A stretch of DNA of 64,000 bases, from positions 62,001 to 126,000 of the forward strand of contig JAKCWG010000782.1 in assembly GCA_021464415.1 (NCBI GenBank). The letters are read 5' to 3'. This document shows positions 54,701 to 64,000 of this stretch, piece by piece. The notes beneath the pieces were generated by a model. That model worked only from the letters and a program-made list of their open reading frames with translations, made no database searches and was not told the origin of the DNA. The translations under genes and the position numbers were made by a program. The DNA is from Lonicera japonica. Its lineage: Eukaryota; Streptophyta; Magnoliopsida; Dipsacales; Caprifoliaceae. Every line of letters begins with the position of its first letter. The first letter of the stretch is position 1.

Positions 54701-57700
54701 GTTCTAGATGATGTTAATGAAATGGAACATTTATATGCAATACTTGGTACAAGGAGTTGGTTTACTCAGGGAAGCAAAATTATCGTAACAACAAGGCAAG
54801 AGCACTTGTTAACGGTCAATGAACTGTATCAAATGCATAAGATTGAAAAACTTACTGAACGTGAATCGCTTGAGCTCTTCAGTTGCCATGCTTTTGGACA
54901 AAGCCATCCGGCTAAAGGTTACATGGCGCAGTCTCAAAAGTTTGTAAGGCATTGTGGAGGGATTCCTTTAGCACTTGAAGTTTTGGGTGGTTCTGTATCC
55001 GGCAGAAGTTTAGACGTATGGGAGAGTGCATTGAAAAAATTAGACGCAAAGCCCCACATGGAAGTTGTAGAAAAGCTTAGAATAAGCTATGATTCTTTAC
55101 AAGATGAGTGCGACAAATATCTATTCTTGGATATAGCTTGTTTCTTTGTTGGAAAGAAGAAAAATGACTTGTTGACGATTTTAGATGGATGTAATTACCA
55201 TACGGCAGATGGGATTCAAAGTCTCATTGATAGAAATCTTTTAATAGTTGAAAATGATAGGATGGGAATGCACCCATTGCTTCAAGAGATGGGAAAACAA
55301 ATTGTTCGTGAAGAATCAAAGCATCCCGAGGACCATAGTAGACTCTGGCAACATCAGGAATCTTTCGATGTCTTGAAAGGAAAAATTGTAAGTAACATGA
55401 ACGTACTCATTTGAATTTTGTGTTGTTTTCCATGTTTACCAATTGATTATCTATCTAACATTCTATACATTATTTTCTTATTTGTTAGGGCACGGATAAA
55501 ATTGAAGGTATGATCCTTGACATGAATATGTTGGAAAGGAGTAAGTCTCGAAGAAATTCAAATGAGGAAGTCTTGGAAGCTAATACTTTTGAGAAGATGC
55601 GCAACCTTAGATTGCTTAAAATTAGTCATATACAACTTTCTGGAACATATGAGGTATTGCCAAGAAAGATAAGATGGTTGTATTGGCGTGGTTTTCATTT
55701 AAATTATTTACCTTCTGGCTTTCCCTTAGAGAAATTGGTCGCTCTTGATATGCGTAACAGCTCTTTGAAAAAATTATGGAAGGCAACTAAGGTATGATAC
55801 ATTTTTCTTTTTCCTTCTTTATTAATATTTTTTTTTATCAACAAATGTAAATTACTACAAGAATTTGAACAATTTATGACTTTCAAATATTCTTAGGCAA
55901 TATATAAAATATTCTTAACAATTACATAATCTTTAATCTTGGTCAAACTCGTCCTTTTAAAACTTTAACCACCATTAGAAAAGTTTATGGCTATTAACAT
56001 GCCAAACAAAGTACTCTAGCACTCCAATATGATCTTTTGTACACTTTTTATGAATTTTTTGGGAACTTCACATGCATTTGTAATGGATTTTTAGAGTGGC
56101 AGAGTACTTGGCTATACCCTTATTTGAAGAAAAAATATGATTCCTCACCTTTTTCTCAAAAACACACACACACACACACACAAATCTCTTGCAAAGACCT
56201 ATATAAGTCCAAGGGCAAGTGGACTCGCCTAGCTAGTTGGGAAAGGTACCCACTTAGAGTACTCATAGGTTCCGGAATTCTTAATTACTTATGTGGAAGA
56301 ACTAACCAAATTCTTTTTCTTTTTATCTCGATAGGTTCTTGAATCATTAAAAGTCCTTAATCTCAGTCATTCCACTAAGCTTATGAAAACCCCAGACTTC
56401 TCAAGCACTCCCAATCTAGAGAAATTAGTTCTTAAAGACTGCCCACGTCTGGTTAAGGTTGATGAGTCCATCGTGAATCTAGAAAGGCTTATTTTTGTGA
56501 ATTTAAGTGATTGCAAAAATTTAAGGAAGCTTCCAAGTAACATTGGTATGGTTAAGTCTCTTGAACAACTTATTATTTCTGGTTGTTCAAACCTTGTTGG
56601 GGTGGCAATTGAATTGGAGAAGATGAAATCACTGAGAGTCTTTAAAGCTGATAGAATGGAAATAAGTCAAACACTCTCTGAGGATACTTTTCCAGCATGG
56701 TACAACTTAATTCATTGCATAACAAAACCATGTGAAAATCCTAAAATATCATGGGGGTCTTTACCAAGCTCTTTAGTGACCTTAACTCTTATGGGTTCAA
56801 ATATGTCCGAAGATTCTTTTCCAAAGAATCTCGGTAGTACTCTCCCCATGTTAAAGCACTTGTATCTAGGAGGAAATCCAATCCGTAACCTTCCAGAATT
56901 TGCTAGAAATCTCGGGAGGCTTGAGAAGCTTGATTTATCATGGTGTCCAAAGCTTCAACAAATTATATGGCCATTAATAAATGTACAGGAATTGATTGTT
57001 ACGGAATGCCATTCCTTGAAACAAATAACATTTGAGACATCGTTGGGAAAGCTACGACACATCTCACATGGTGCTTGCTTGAGTCTAGATTATGTTGAAA
57101 GAGGCTTTAAGATAGAAGCCGTGGCCAAAGTTGATAGGAAGGTGCTCAAGAATTTTGGCTTCTTCGAATTGGTCTCCATGGAAACTGTCAAAGTGATGAT
57201 TGTCAATCAAATCGTATGGAGCAAAAAGAAGTGTCCCATCCAGGTTCTCTCTCACCCTTTGTCTCCAAATTAAGGTTTATCCCCTTTTATTCTCTCATAC
57301 ACACATATGCATATATTAATAGACTGGTTGTAAAGATGATGGTCCTCTCTTTAAGAGGAAAAAAAAGGGCCATCCATTTCAAGGGTAAATGGATGGATGT
57401 AGTTATGAGAGTAAAATGCAAATATAGACACTAAACTATTAGGCAGTTTCAATTTAGCCACTGAAATTTAAAAACGTTTAATTTACCCACTTTTAAATTG
57501 AATTTTGTGGAGGTTATCTTTTGGATCATCTCTACAAATACTCATAAAAATTCATCTTTTTACCGCTCTAAAAGGACATCCTTTTTTTATATAAAAAGAG
57601 AAAGAAAATCCTTACTAAAAGCCTAACACTCCCCTAATATATATATATATATATGTGCGGAAAATGTTATCTTATGCCCTAATTAATGACTTATGTTAGA

Positions 57701-58734
57701 TAAGCACAATATAAATCAAAAAAGAATAACTCGAAATAAAATTTCTGCCCTAATTAATGTGTATATAATTTTTGTTTTTTCTATATATGAATAGGTTGAT
57801 AACGTGTAACACGTTAACATGATCCTACATATATATATATTGGTATAACTTCTTTGCATGAATTAATTTTGCAGATAATATATGAATTTGGTGTATTTAG
57901 CACATATTTTCCAGGGAAAGAAGTTCCACACTGGTTTAACCTCAGGACCGCAGAGTCTACTATATCTTTCACTATTCCTTCAGATCCATCTCTCAAATTA
58001 CGAGGCTTGAATCTATGCTTGTTGTACGCATTGTCGGAAACAGATGAATGGATACTATATGCTATATCTGTTCAAATCAAGAACACTATCACAGGCGAGA
58101 AGTTCAAATATGAACCAAGGTGCTACGGCATTTCTGAAATAAATGGAGATATGGTGTGGTTAAGCCACTGGTATTCTGTGTTGTGGGAGTATTCTTTTAA
58201 AGAGGGCGATAAAATTGAAGTTTCTTTCTATATGAATACTTTTTTAACTAAGGAGGAGAAAGTAGAGGGGCAAATAAAGGGATGCGGAGTACAAATTTTG
58301 TATTTTGAAGACGATATAAGTAAAGAGGAGTACTTCAAGACTTTGTATCATTCATGGGATTCTGGGATGAATTTCTTTTACAATACGAATAGACAACTTG
58401 AGGTGTGTTCCTCCTCCTCCTACTACTAAAAAAATTTAATTGACTAGTTAATACTATGCTAACTTACTTATATATATATATATTATTCCACTGTTCGATC
58501 TTAATTTTTCTCGATCAAGAACTGGAGAACGCACAACTTTAAGGAGACTTGGCAAAAGCATATGCGCTTTCTAGCCAGTAGCATCGGCGCGGAAAATCAG
58601 AAACCAAGGTGAGGCTATCTTCCTAAAGCATATATATGTTGCCAGTTACTTTTCTATCCATTACATTTTTTATTTTACGCTTACTTAAACTTTGATAAAC
58701 AAATATATATATATCATTTTTTATAATTTTACTC

Positions 58735-58793
<59 letters not shown>

Positions 58794-60012
58794 CTACTAC
58801 ATTATTTATTTTACAACTATTTAACATGTATTTGTTTATATACTTACATAAAATATATAGGGGAATTGTACATGTAGATATTTTTATATTATTTATATAA
58901 ACAAATTATTAGTTATATTTGTTCAATTACGTATATACGACGTATATTTTCATATATTAGTTATATAAACTAATTGTATATGTATATAATTGTAATTTTT
59001 TTTATATTGTATATATGTAATTATTGGAAAATGATAACTTGTGCCCTAAAGGCACATGTTAGCTATATTATGAATGGAAATAATTATACTTTGCATGATA
59101 ATTTGTGCCTAATTTAATTATTTATAATTATAGGTGCGTAACATGTGCCCTTAGGGCACATGTTAACACGACACATAATTATTAGTTATATCTGTTCAAT
59201 TACGTATATATGACATATATTTTGTTATACTAGTTGTTTAAACAAATTGTATATGTATATAATTGTAATTTTTTTTTTAAAAAATTGTATGCAATTATTA
59301 GTTATATATGTTCAATTACGTATATACGACGTATATTTTGTTCTATTAGTTATATAAACAAATTGTATATGTATATAATTATATAATTATATAGTCATAT
59401 ACAGCTAAATTGTATTTTTTTTAAAATTTTATGTAATTAAATTGTATCTGTACATATTTGTTAAATTTGTATTTGTTTATATTCTTACATAAAATATATA
59501 GGGGAAATGTACTTGTAGATATTTTTTATATTATTTACATAAACAAATTATTAGTTATATCTGTTCAATTACGTATATGCAACGTATATTTTGTTTAATT
59601 AGTTATATAAAGAAATTGTATGTGTATATAATTATATAATTAATTTGTTATATAGTTCAATTGTATTTTTTTTAAATTGTATGTAATTAAAATTTGTTAG
59701 CACATACATATAATAATGGATTTTCTGTGTTGTAGTGTTGTTGTTACAAGGGAAAAAAACCGTCGTCTATTTCATAATCTCCTCAATGACACTGTGAGTT
59801 TTTCCCTTTTTTTAGTACTTGTGTTGCACAATATATATTAATTGTTGCATTTATAGAAAACCTATATCTTGCAGAATGTCGGGTGTGGTTTTTCTATCTG
59901 GGAAGATGTCGTAATTTGGATTCACCGTAATCGGAGGGGCAAAAGATGGGAGAACTTATTGAGGATTTGGTTTACTATATCTATCGTCATTATATTGAAA
60001 CTTATCCAATAA
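51257..60012 (+). CDS. TIR-NB-ARC-LRR (TNL) disease-resistance-type receptor, 8 exons
   Basis: TNL proteins are intracellular immune receptors: NB-ARC switches with ATP/ADP, LRR and C-JID sense effectors, and TIR acts as an NADase. Exons: 51257-51714, 54295-55387, 55489-55791, 56335-57243, 57875-58402, 58520-58608, 59736-59793, 59875-60012. All introns are GT-AG, and the phases join into 1191 codons with no stop. TIR spans residues about 13-150. P-loop GMGGLGKTT is at 208, RVLLVLDDVN at 285, GSKIIVTTR at 312, GGIPLAL at 374, and MHP (usually MHD) at 478-480. LRRs cover about 535-900 and C-JID 922-1097. Exons 6-8 add about 94 residues. ATG 51257 is preferred over in-frame 51218, which lies at the expected transcription start. 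Exons 6-8 are less certain; a TGA directly after 58609 would end the protein at residue 1127 if intron 6 is retained. Confidence 0.85.
51715..54294 (+). other. TNL intron 1, 2580 bp, with repeat debris
   Basis: Much larger than the ~100-bp introns often seen here in TNL genes. From about 51960 to 53440 it holds foreign-looking sequence: a stretch with GGCCAGGGATGGCCCC near 52472 and TTGGCTCTGCCATTGGCCCTAGCC near 53380, loosely inverted to each other. This could be the ends of a hAT-like element, but no target duplication was found. No coding domain was seen inside. Confidence 0.55.
54295..55387 (+). CDS. TNL exon 2: NB-ARC domain
   Basis: Residues 153-517. After the linker YESDFISQIVELVESKL and the TNL signature LIGMDYRVEGI come P-loop, RNBS-A, kinase 2 (LVLDD then V), RNBS-B, GLPL (as GGIPLAL), RNBS-D (KYLFLDIACFF) and MHD. 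The MHD position reads MGMHPLLQEMGKQIV: aspartate replaced by proline. Ends at AAAATT/GTAAGT, phase 0. Confidence 0.93.
55489..55791 (+). CDS. TNL exon 3: start of LRR region
   Basis: Residues 518-618. Starts GTDKIEGMILDMN, the conserved TNL boundary after NB-ARC. Then FEKMRNLRLLKI, LPRKIRWLYWRGF, YLPSGFPLEKLVALDMRNS and KKLWKATK follow, the classical first LRRs. Phase 0 on both sides. Confidence 0.92.
56162..56182. repeat. (AC)n microsatellite in TNL intron 3
   Basis: About ten AC units within intron 3 (55792-56334), which otherwise holds nothing recognisable. Confidence 0.9.
56335..57243 (+). CDS. TNL exon 4: LRR region
   Basis: Residues 619-921. Starts VLESLKVLNLSHSTKLMKTP and continues with about ten repeats (for example PNLEKLVLKDCPRLVKV, LIFVNLSDCKNLRKLPSNI, LKHLYLGGNPIRNLPEF, LEKLDLSWCPKLQQI). 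The end (VERGFKIEAVAKVDRKVLKN) is the transition to the post-LRR domain. Acceptor TCGATAG, donor CAG/GTTCTC. Confidence 0.92.
57875..58402 (+). CDS. TNL exon 5: C-JID (post-LRR) domain
   Basis: Residues 922-1097. IYEFGVFSTYFPGKEVPHWF is the typical C-JID start (PGxEVPxWF). It continues TISFTIPSDPSLKLRGLNLC, MVWLSHWYSVLWE, DKIEVSFYMN and KGCGVQILYFEDD, the full C-JID order. Acceptor TTTTGCAG, donor GAG/GTGTGT. A decayed paralogue is at 23592-24084. Confidence 0.9.
58520..60012 (+). CDS. TNL exons 6-8: extra C-terminal tail (58520-58608, 59736-59793, 59875-60012)
   Basis: Exon 6 (NWRTHNFKETWQKHMRFLAS) joins in phase 0 and ends CCAAG/GTGAGG in phase 2. Exon 7 (VVVTREKNRRLFHNLLNDT) follows TGTTGTAG and ends ACT/GTGAGT. 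Exon 8 (NVGCGFSIWEDVVIWIHRNR) follows CTTGCAG and ends in a hydrophobic stretch IWFTISIVIILKLIQ before TAA. All phases agree. I do not recognise the tail as a domain; the last 15 residues could be a weak membrane anchor. Splicing here is inferred only. Confidence 0.6.
58737..58789. repeat. (TTA)n microsatellite in TNL intron 6
   Basis: About 17 uninterrupted TTA units. It explains the all-isoleucine ORF in this stretch. Confidence 0.95.
58850..59700 (+). repeat. Direct repeats in TNL intron 6
   Basis: The phrase TTCAATTACGTATATACGAC with flanking TTAGTTATAT and AAATTGTATATGTATATAAT recurs about four times (near 58921, 59194, 59308, 59554). Between the first two copies lies a small palindrome-bearing insert. 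Confidence 0.8.
59030..59172. mobile_element. Small MITE-like insert in TNL intron 6
   Basis: The ends TGTGCCCTAAAGGCACATGTTAG (about 59041-59063) and AACATGTGCCCTTAGGGCACA (about 59139-59159) are similar to each other's complement. The right one is itself a hairpin with an 11-bp stem (AACATGTGCCC TTA GGGCACATGTT). A looser relative may sit in intron 4 near 57668-57830 (TATGCCCTAATTAATG, GTAACACGTTAACATG). Confidence 0.55.
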
Positions 60013-60439
60013 ATGCCTTACCAATATTGTAATAGTTGTTTGAAAGGTTCATCTACTGGAGGCATATAACTGATATCCATTGTATGGAGTTCTGTTAACC
60101 ACGATTTGCAAAATAATATAACATTTTCGTAATTTATTATATTACAATATGTGTGCATCACAATGTTCTCAATAATAACATGTTAATGTTCTTATATACT
60201 TTGCTCAAATCACTGGTGTGAATATGTGGTCTAGTGACATATAAAAACCTAGTTATCGTCGCCGTCGACTGTGACAAATCCTTAAGCAGCGGCGGATTCA
60301 ATTCAATACATATCAGCATATATGCATATATTTTACATTACAAGTTTTTGTGCATGTGTGTTGCACAAGATTTTAGTGCTTTACAAAAGTCATTAAATCT
60401 ATTAATATACTTGTACATACTAACAATTGAATAATTACT
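60013..60439. other. 3' flank of the TNL gene
   Basis: AT-rich; it would hold the 3' UTR and poly(A) signals (AATAAA-like motifs such as AATAATATAA near 60112). No other gene was seen. Confidence 0.4.
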
Positions 60440-60444
60440 ATGAA

Positions 60445-61402
60445 GGGTGCTGGTAAAGGCACCCTTATAAAATAGAATTGGCACCTATTTTTTAGGCACC
60501 TATCTATAAGTTTTAAAATTGTAAAAACACCCTAATGATAAGAGCACCCTATTAAAAATTTCCACCCTTAGTAACATCACCCTTTAAGTAGCCTAGCAAG
60601 CTGTGAATTAGGTTGCATTTTTAAATCCCATACATTGTTTGCAAGCTTTGCTTCATTGAATTCATTAATTGATTAAACCCTAGATCCCCTAACATTTACT
60701 CATACACATCTGCCTCCATGAGTCCCAGTGGATCTTTTTCCCATTAAATGACGAGCCCACCAGAAATGCGCTATAAGTGAATTCAGGTCATTGCAAAGTT
60801 TGATCAGTAATTTAAAAATGCCCATAAAGTATGATGGAAGGGCTTGAATTATTGCTTTTATTAAAACATTTTTCCCCTTTATGAAAGAAGTGGAATGCTT
60901 TCCAATTTTTAATCTTCTACAACACCCTATCTTGAATTGAGCCATATGAGTCACTAATTAACAAGTAAATGAAATGCAATTTAAATTCTAGTGGTAATAC
61001 CATCACCATCACCACCACCAGCAAACTCTTCATCTACTTCACTTCTCGCCTCTCCTCTTCTTCCTCCATGAAAATCTCCAAGTCCTGAATCCACAGCCCC
61101 AGCCGCTCATGTGACCACCCCACCTCCCTCAACCGGAGACTCTGACCCAAAGGTAGCATCAAGGGCTGGCAGGCCTCCCCCATGTTCCCCACCGGCGGCA
61201 ATAAGAAGCAAGGCATTAGCTTCGAAAACCTGGAGCCATCTTCCCCTAAGGTCACATGCATTGGCCAGGGATACTAATACCCCAAAACATAACGTATGTG
61301 AAGTGTTGGGTGCTTTTAAAACTCAATTTCTAATAATGTGATTTATCTTTTTCAAAAAATAAGTGCACAAATTGGTTTATTTGGGTGCTTTTACCAGCAA
61401 CC
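60445..61402. mobile_element. Non-autonomous TIR element carrying a LINE fragment
   Basis: Ends GGGTGCTGGTAAAGGCACCC (60445-60464) and the complement of GGTTGCTGGTAAAAGCACCC (61383-61402) match at 18 of 20 positions. The flanks are ATGAA on both sides (60440-60444, 61403-61407). Inside are a LINE reverse-transcriptase fragment (minus strand, 60954-60700) and a GC-rich island (about 61075-61260) unlike the AT-rich surroundings. No transposase. A 5-bp duplication does not settle the superfamily. Confidence 0.75.
60700..60954 (-). pseudogene. LINE reverse-transcriptase C-terminal fragment
   Basis: Reads KIGKHSTSFIKGKNVLIKAI, QALPSYFMGIFKLLIKLCND and LNSLIAHFWWARH, matching the plant L1-type region just after the RT domain (family pattern: GKEVLIKAVxQAIPTYxMS, FWWG). 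It is carried inside the TIR element. Confidence 0.85.
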
Positions 61403-61810
61403 ATGAAGTGTGAAATAAAAAAAAATTAAAAATAATAATAAATAAACAAAAACATAATATCAAGTGTAAAATTCAATTAATAATTATAAGAAATCATTGA
61501 ATCGGTATACTATAGAAAAATGTTGTAGATATATGATAAAAATTTGTGTACTAATTTTTTTTTGGTACTTAGGTAGCCAATCAAACTCTTGATCTGATAG
61601 ACATAAGGGGGGTATATTTTTACTTATAATTATAAATAAACATAATTATAAACATTAAATATAATTATAAATAAATAAATAAGTTTTAGAATATATAAAT
61701 TATAATGTTAAAAGCAATCAAGTAAAGTAGAGTTTAACAAACATAACTTTGTGGTGAACTTAATTTAGAACGGAATTATAATTCACACAAAAACTTTGCA
61801 ATTTTAATAA

Positions 61811-61965
61811 GATCTATTATATAGTTTTCTGAATTTAATTCACACAAATCAGTGAATAATTCTGGATATTTGCTACAAATCAGTTTTGGTGGGAGTTATA
61901 GATCTATTATATAGTTTTGGTGACATGCCATGAGTGAATAATTCTGGATATTTGCTACAAATCAG
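61811..61965 (+). repeat. Direct repeat of about 65-75 bp
   Basis: GATCTATTATATAGTTTT and GTGAATAATTCTGGATATTTG with GCTACAAATCAG occur twice (61811-61883, 61901-61965), directly next to the chromovirus fragment. Confidence 0.8.
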
Positions 61966-62300
61966 AGTCTATAACTCCCACGTCACCTCCTTAATTCGGT
62001 GGTGTAACCACAAAACTTTCACTAGCAATATGACTATGTTCCTAAGCACTTGGTCTTGCTGGTCTAGGATTTGAATAGGTCCGGTTTCGTACGTCTCGTC
62101 ATAGAAACATGAAAAATGTTATGAACATACAACCTTTGAGGTGGCAAAGCTAAGCGATACGAAACATTAGCGATGCGTTCTAGGTTTTTGAATGGCCCGA
62201 TATAACGAAGAGCTAGCTTTCCCTTACTACCAAAACGTGTGATGCCAAAACGATATTTGGTTTTCAAGAACACATGACTACCTACATCAAACTGCAAAGG
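61966..62300 (-). pseudogene. Chromovirus integrase tail and chromodomain fragment
   Basis: Minus-strand frame 62297-62064 reads VGSHVFLKTKYRFGITRFGS, KGKLALRYIGPFKNLERIAN and VHNIFHVSM, the integrase C-terminal domain. Then ETGPIQILDQQDQVLRN and a degraded ATWEL end near 61985, the chromodomain. It is closely related to the element at 37253-46350 but not part of it. Confidence 0.85.
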
Positions 62301-62359
62301 ACGAAGCCGCTTGTCGGCATAGCTCTTTTCGAGAGGATATATATTTCATTTGCCTCTTA

Positions 62360-62870
62360 AGGCCTCTTAAAACCACACAACCTTTCCCATCTTCCATCAA
62401 GGACATTGGCTTCTTTTGCTCAAAAGATCTTGAGCACTCTTTTGGAGCCAGCGGTTCAGTTATTTCCTCATTATAATGCTCCAAAAAGGTCACTTTCATA
62501 TGGCATTTTGAGCATCTAGTGTATCAAAAATGTGGTGAACCGATCTTGGAATAACACCAACCTCAGCAAGCAATTCTGCACTCTGTTAGATGTGATTATT
62601 TCAATTAATTTAATGCCTTTTAAAATCACACAACCTTTCACATCTTCCATCAAGGACATTGGCTTCTTTTGCTCAAAAGATCTTGAGCAATCTTCTAGAG
62701 CCAGCAGTTCAATTATTTCCTCATTATAATGCTCCAAAAAGGTCACTCTCATACGGCATTTTGAGCCTCCAATGTATCAAAAATTTGGTGAACTGCTCTT
62801 CGAATAACACCAGTCTCAGCAAGCAATCCTACACTCTGTTAGATGTGATTATTTCAATTAATTTAATTTA
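62360..62870 (-). pseudogene. Kinesin-5 motor pseudo-exon, present twice in tandem
   Basis: Two direct copies with a 253-bp period (about 62363-62614, 62616-62870). On the minus strand each reads GVIPRSVHHIFDTLDAQNAI (or a close variant), then after a frame break VTFLEHYNEEI, CSRSFEQKKPMSLMED and KGCVVLRGLK. This is the plant kinesin-5 motor segment (family: GVIPRAVxQIFDxLE, FLELYNEEITDLLAPEE, KKPISLMEDGKG). Kinesin-5 slides antiparallel microtubules in the spindle. Stops and a shift at the same site in both copies show the exon decayed before it was duplicated. Confidence 0.82.
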
Positions 62871-62929
62871 AATTAATACAACCAATACTAATAGCCCGAT
62901 AAAAGAAGAGAAAAAAGCAATATAATTGT

Positions 62930-63105
62930 TAGCTACCTTGTTTCTCACCCCTCCCTCCATTATGTATGCTTTACCAGTGCCTGTCTGCCTGTATGCAAAA
63001 ACAGTGCAGTTGAAGCCCTCGAGGCCTTCATTTACAATAGGGGAAATGGCTTGGTCATATATGGATCTTTGTTGTGCTTTGGGCCCAAAAACCTTTTCGT
63101 GTAAT
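62930..63105 (-). pseudogene. Kinesin-5 P-loop pseudo-exon
   Basis: On the minus strand from about 63105: FELLHEKVFGPKAQQRSIYD, QAISPIVNEGLEGFNCTVFA, then YRQTGTGKAYIMEGGVRNK ending at a GTAGCT donor-like site. The motor P-loop GQTGTGKT is changed to RQTGTGKA (Gly to Arg, Thr to Ala). It lies upstream of the duplicated exon in the correct order, so both come from one gene copy. Confidence 0.85.
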
Positions 63106-63599
63106 AATTCAAAAGCAATATCAAATCAAATATGTATTATTATAATAATAATTATAATTACACGGTGTGCACTAAGAAGAAAATAATGGACTGAAACACT
63201 ATTTTGGGGGAAAAATCATACTTTGTCGACGGTGAAAACTCTATTTTCTTGCTTGTTAGCTACATTATGGGAGACAATGAGGTCCATGACTTTTCTTTTG
63301 TGTTCATTGCACGTTATCGCATTTGGGACGTTTTAACCTTTGCTCATCATTGCTTAACGGCCTATAATCATGTTTATGAAATTCTTGCTGATGGTGCTTT
63401 GGTTGAAAACAAAATCAACGGCCAAAACAATAACTTATTTATTTAGCTATAATGCTGAATATATTAGTAAAAATGTGAGTGATTCTTAATTTGAGGCATC
63501 CAAAAATGGAGAGTGTACACGGAAACAATCTGAACTAGAGGTTCACCAACAAGAAAAAGCTAAAAGAAAAGTAACATTGAAAAAGAGAAGCAAAAAAAT
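63106..63599. other. Spacer with an unrecognised 80-residue frame
   Basis: The plus-strand frame 63204-63446 (VSYIMGDNEVHDFSFVFIAR, AYNHVYEILADGALVENK) looks protein-like but matches no family I know. No start context or splice signal supports it. Confidence 0.3.
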
Positions 63600-64000
63600 A
63601 AACTACAGGGACCCAGATAAAGTACTGATGGGTGCTCATCCCATGGTCTACGAATCACGAGTCATGAGATTCTAATAAATTGCAGCAGCCCAATAGTTGT
63701 TGATATCCAAAATGGTCAAGTTTCTGAACAATTTAGAGGAATGAGCCCAAAGAGAAGCTGTGAATTTTATTTTACACCAAACATCTGATTCATCTGAGAC
63801 TCGGATCATCAAAAAATCTTGCGTTGCACTCTAACCAAATGTGCCACACTGCTGCCATGCTGCAACATCTCCACAGAACTTTTGCCCTTTTTCTGTTGCC
63901 CCTTATGTACCAATCAACACATAGGAAATTGTACCAAGAACTTGGAAGTACCCCAATTACTTCGAATTTCCTAAAAACATTCCCTAAATGTACTGAGCAA
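63600..64000 (-). pseudogene. LINE C-terminal fragment at the window edge
   Basis: On the minus strand from about 63990: WYNFLCVDWYIRGNRKRAKV, LWRCCSMAAVWHIWLECNAR and FFDDPSLR. This is the end of a plant L1 protein (family: KKKGKxLWRL, WxIWxERNxRIF). It enters from beyond the window and stops are frequent after SLR. Confidence 0.8.

Noticed and set aside
56037..56342. 101-residue ORF
   Set aside because: Lies in TNL intron 3 and reads through the AC microsatellite.
58692..58877. 61-residue ORF
   Set aside because: Mostly isoleucine from the (TTA)n run in TNL intron 6.
1..64000. tRNA, snoRNA or microRNA genes
   Set aside because: No cloverleaf or box C/D and H/ACA arrangement was recognised by eye; tRNA-like matches seen were retrotransposon primer sites.

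Overview
This window is nuclear DNA from a flowering plant, most likely a eudicot. It has one large intron-containing host gene in a dense bed of transposons. The evidence is: a TIR-NB-ARC-LRR (TNL) resistance gene, a class largely absent from grasses; Ty1/copia and Ty3/gypsy retrotransposons; a Cassandra element carrying 5S rRNA sequence; Helitrons whose replicase is linked to RPA-like domains; LINE fragments; AT-rich spacers; and GT-AG introns. I cannot name the species. All identities and percentages are by eye.

Layout. 1-1606: 3' end of a decayed copia element with its 3' LTR. About 3180-12240: a decayed autonomous-type Helitron (Rep, PIF1-like helicase, RPA-like exons), split at 8121-11277 by a small gypsy element with both LTRs and a perfect 5-bp target duplication. 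About 12240-15661: truncated minus-strand Tat-lineage gypsy element. 16640-23140: foldback and MITE-like elements, a direct duplication, a minisatellite and a 2.25-kb non-autonomous Helitron. 23592-24084: an orphan C-terminal exon of a second TNL gene (pseudogene). 24128-24448: copia fragment. 24449-about 32891: plus-strand Tat element with dual RNase H and an antisense ORF but no 3' LTR. 32892-34115: LTR and gag-like debris. 34248-36681: second non-autonomous Helitron, split by a 1.48-kb solo LTR. 37253-46350: nearly complete minus-strand chromovirus (Tekay/Del type) containing a nested 800-bp Cassandra. 47017-49487: Helitron fragments in opposing orientations. 51188-60012: the TNL gene. 60445-61402: a TIR element carrying a LINE fragment. 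61966-62300: chromovirus fragment. 62340-63105: kinesin-5 pseudo-exons. 63600-64000: LINE fragment.

The TNL gene is the only locus I consider a functional host-gene candidate. Joining eight exons by GT-AG sites gives one continuous frame of 1191 codons: TIR, NB-ARC, LRR, C-JID post-LRR domain and a short extra C-terminal tail. The usual MHD motif reads MHP. With the pseudogene exon about 30 kb away, this suggests a decaying R-gene cluster. No transposon ORF looks intact; most carry in-frame stops and frameshifts.
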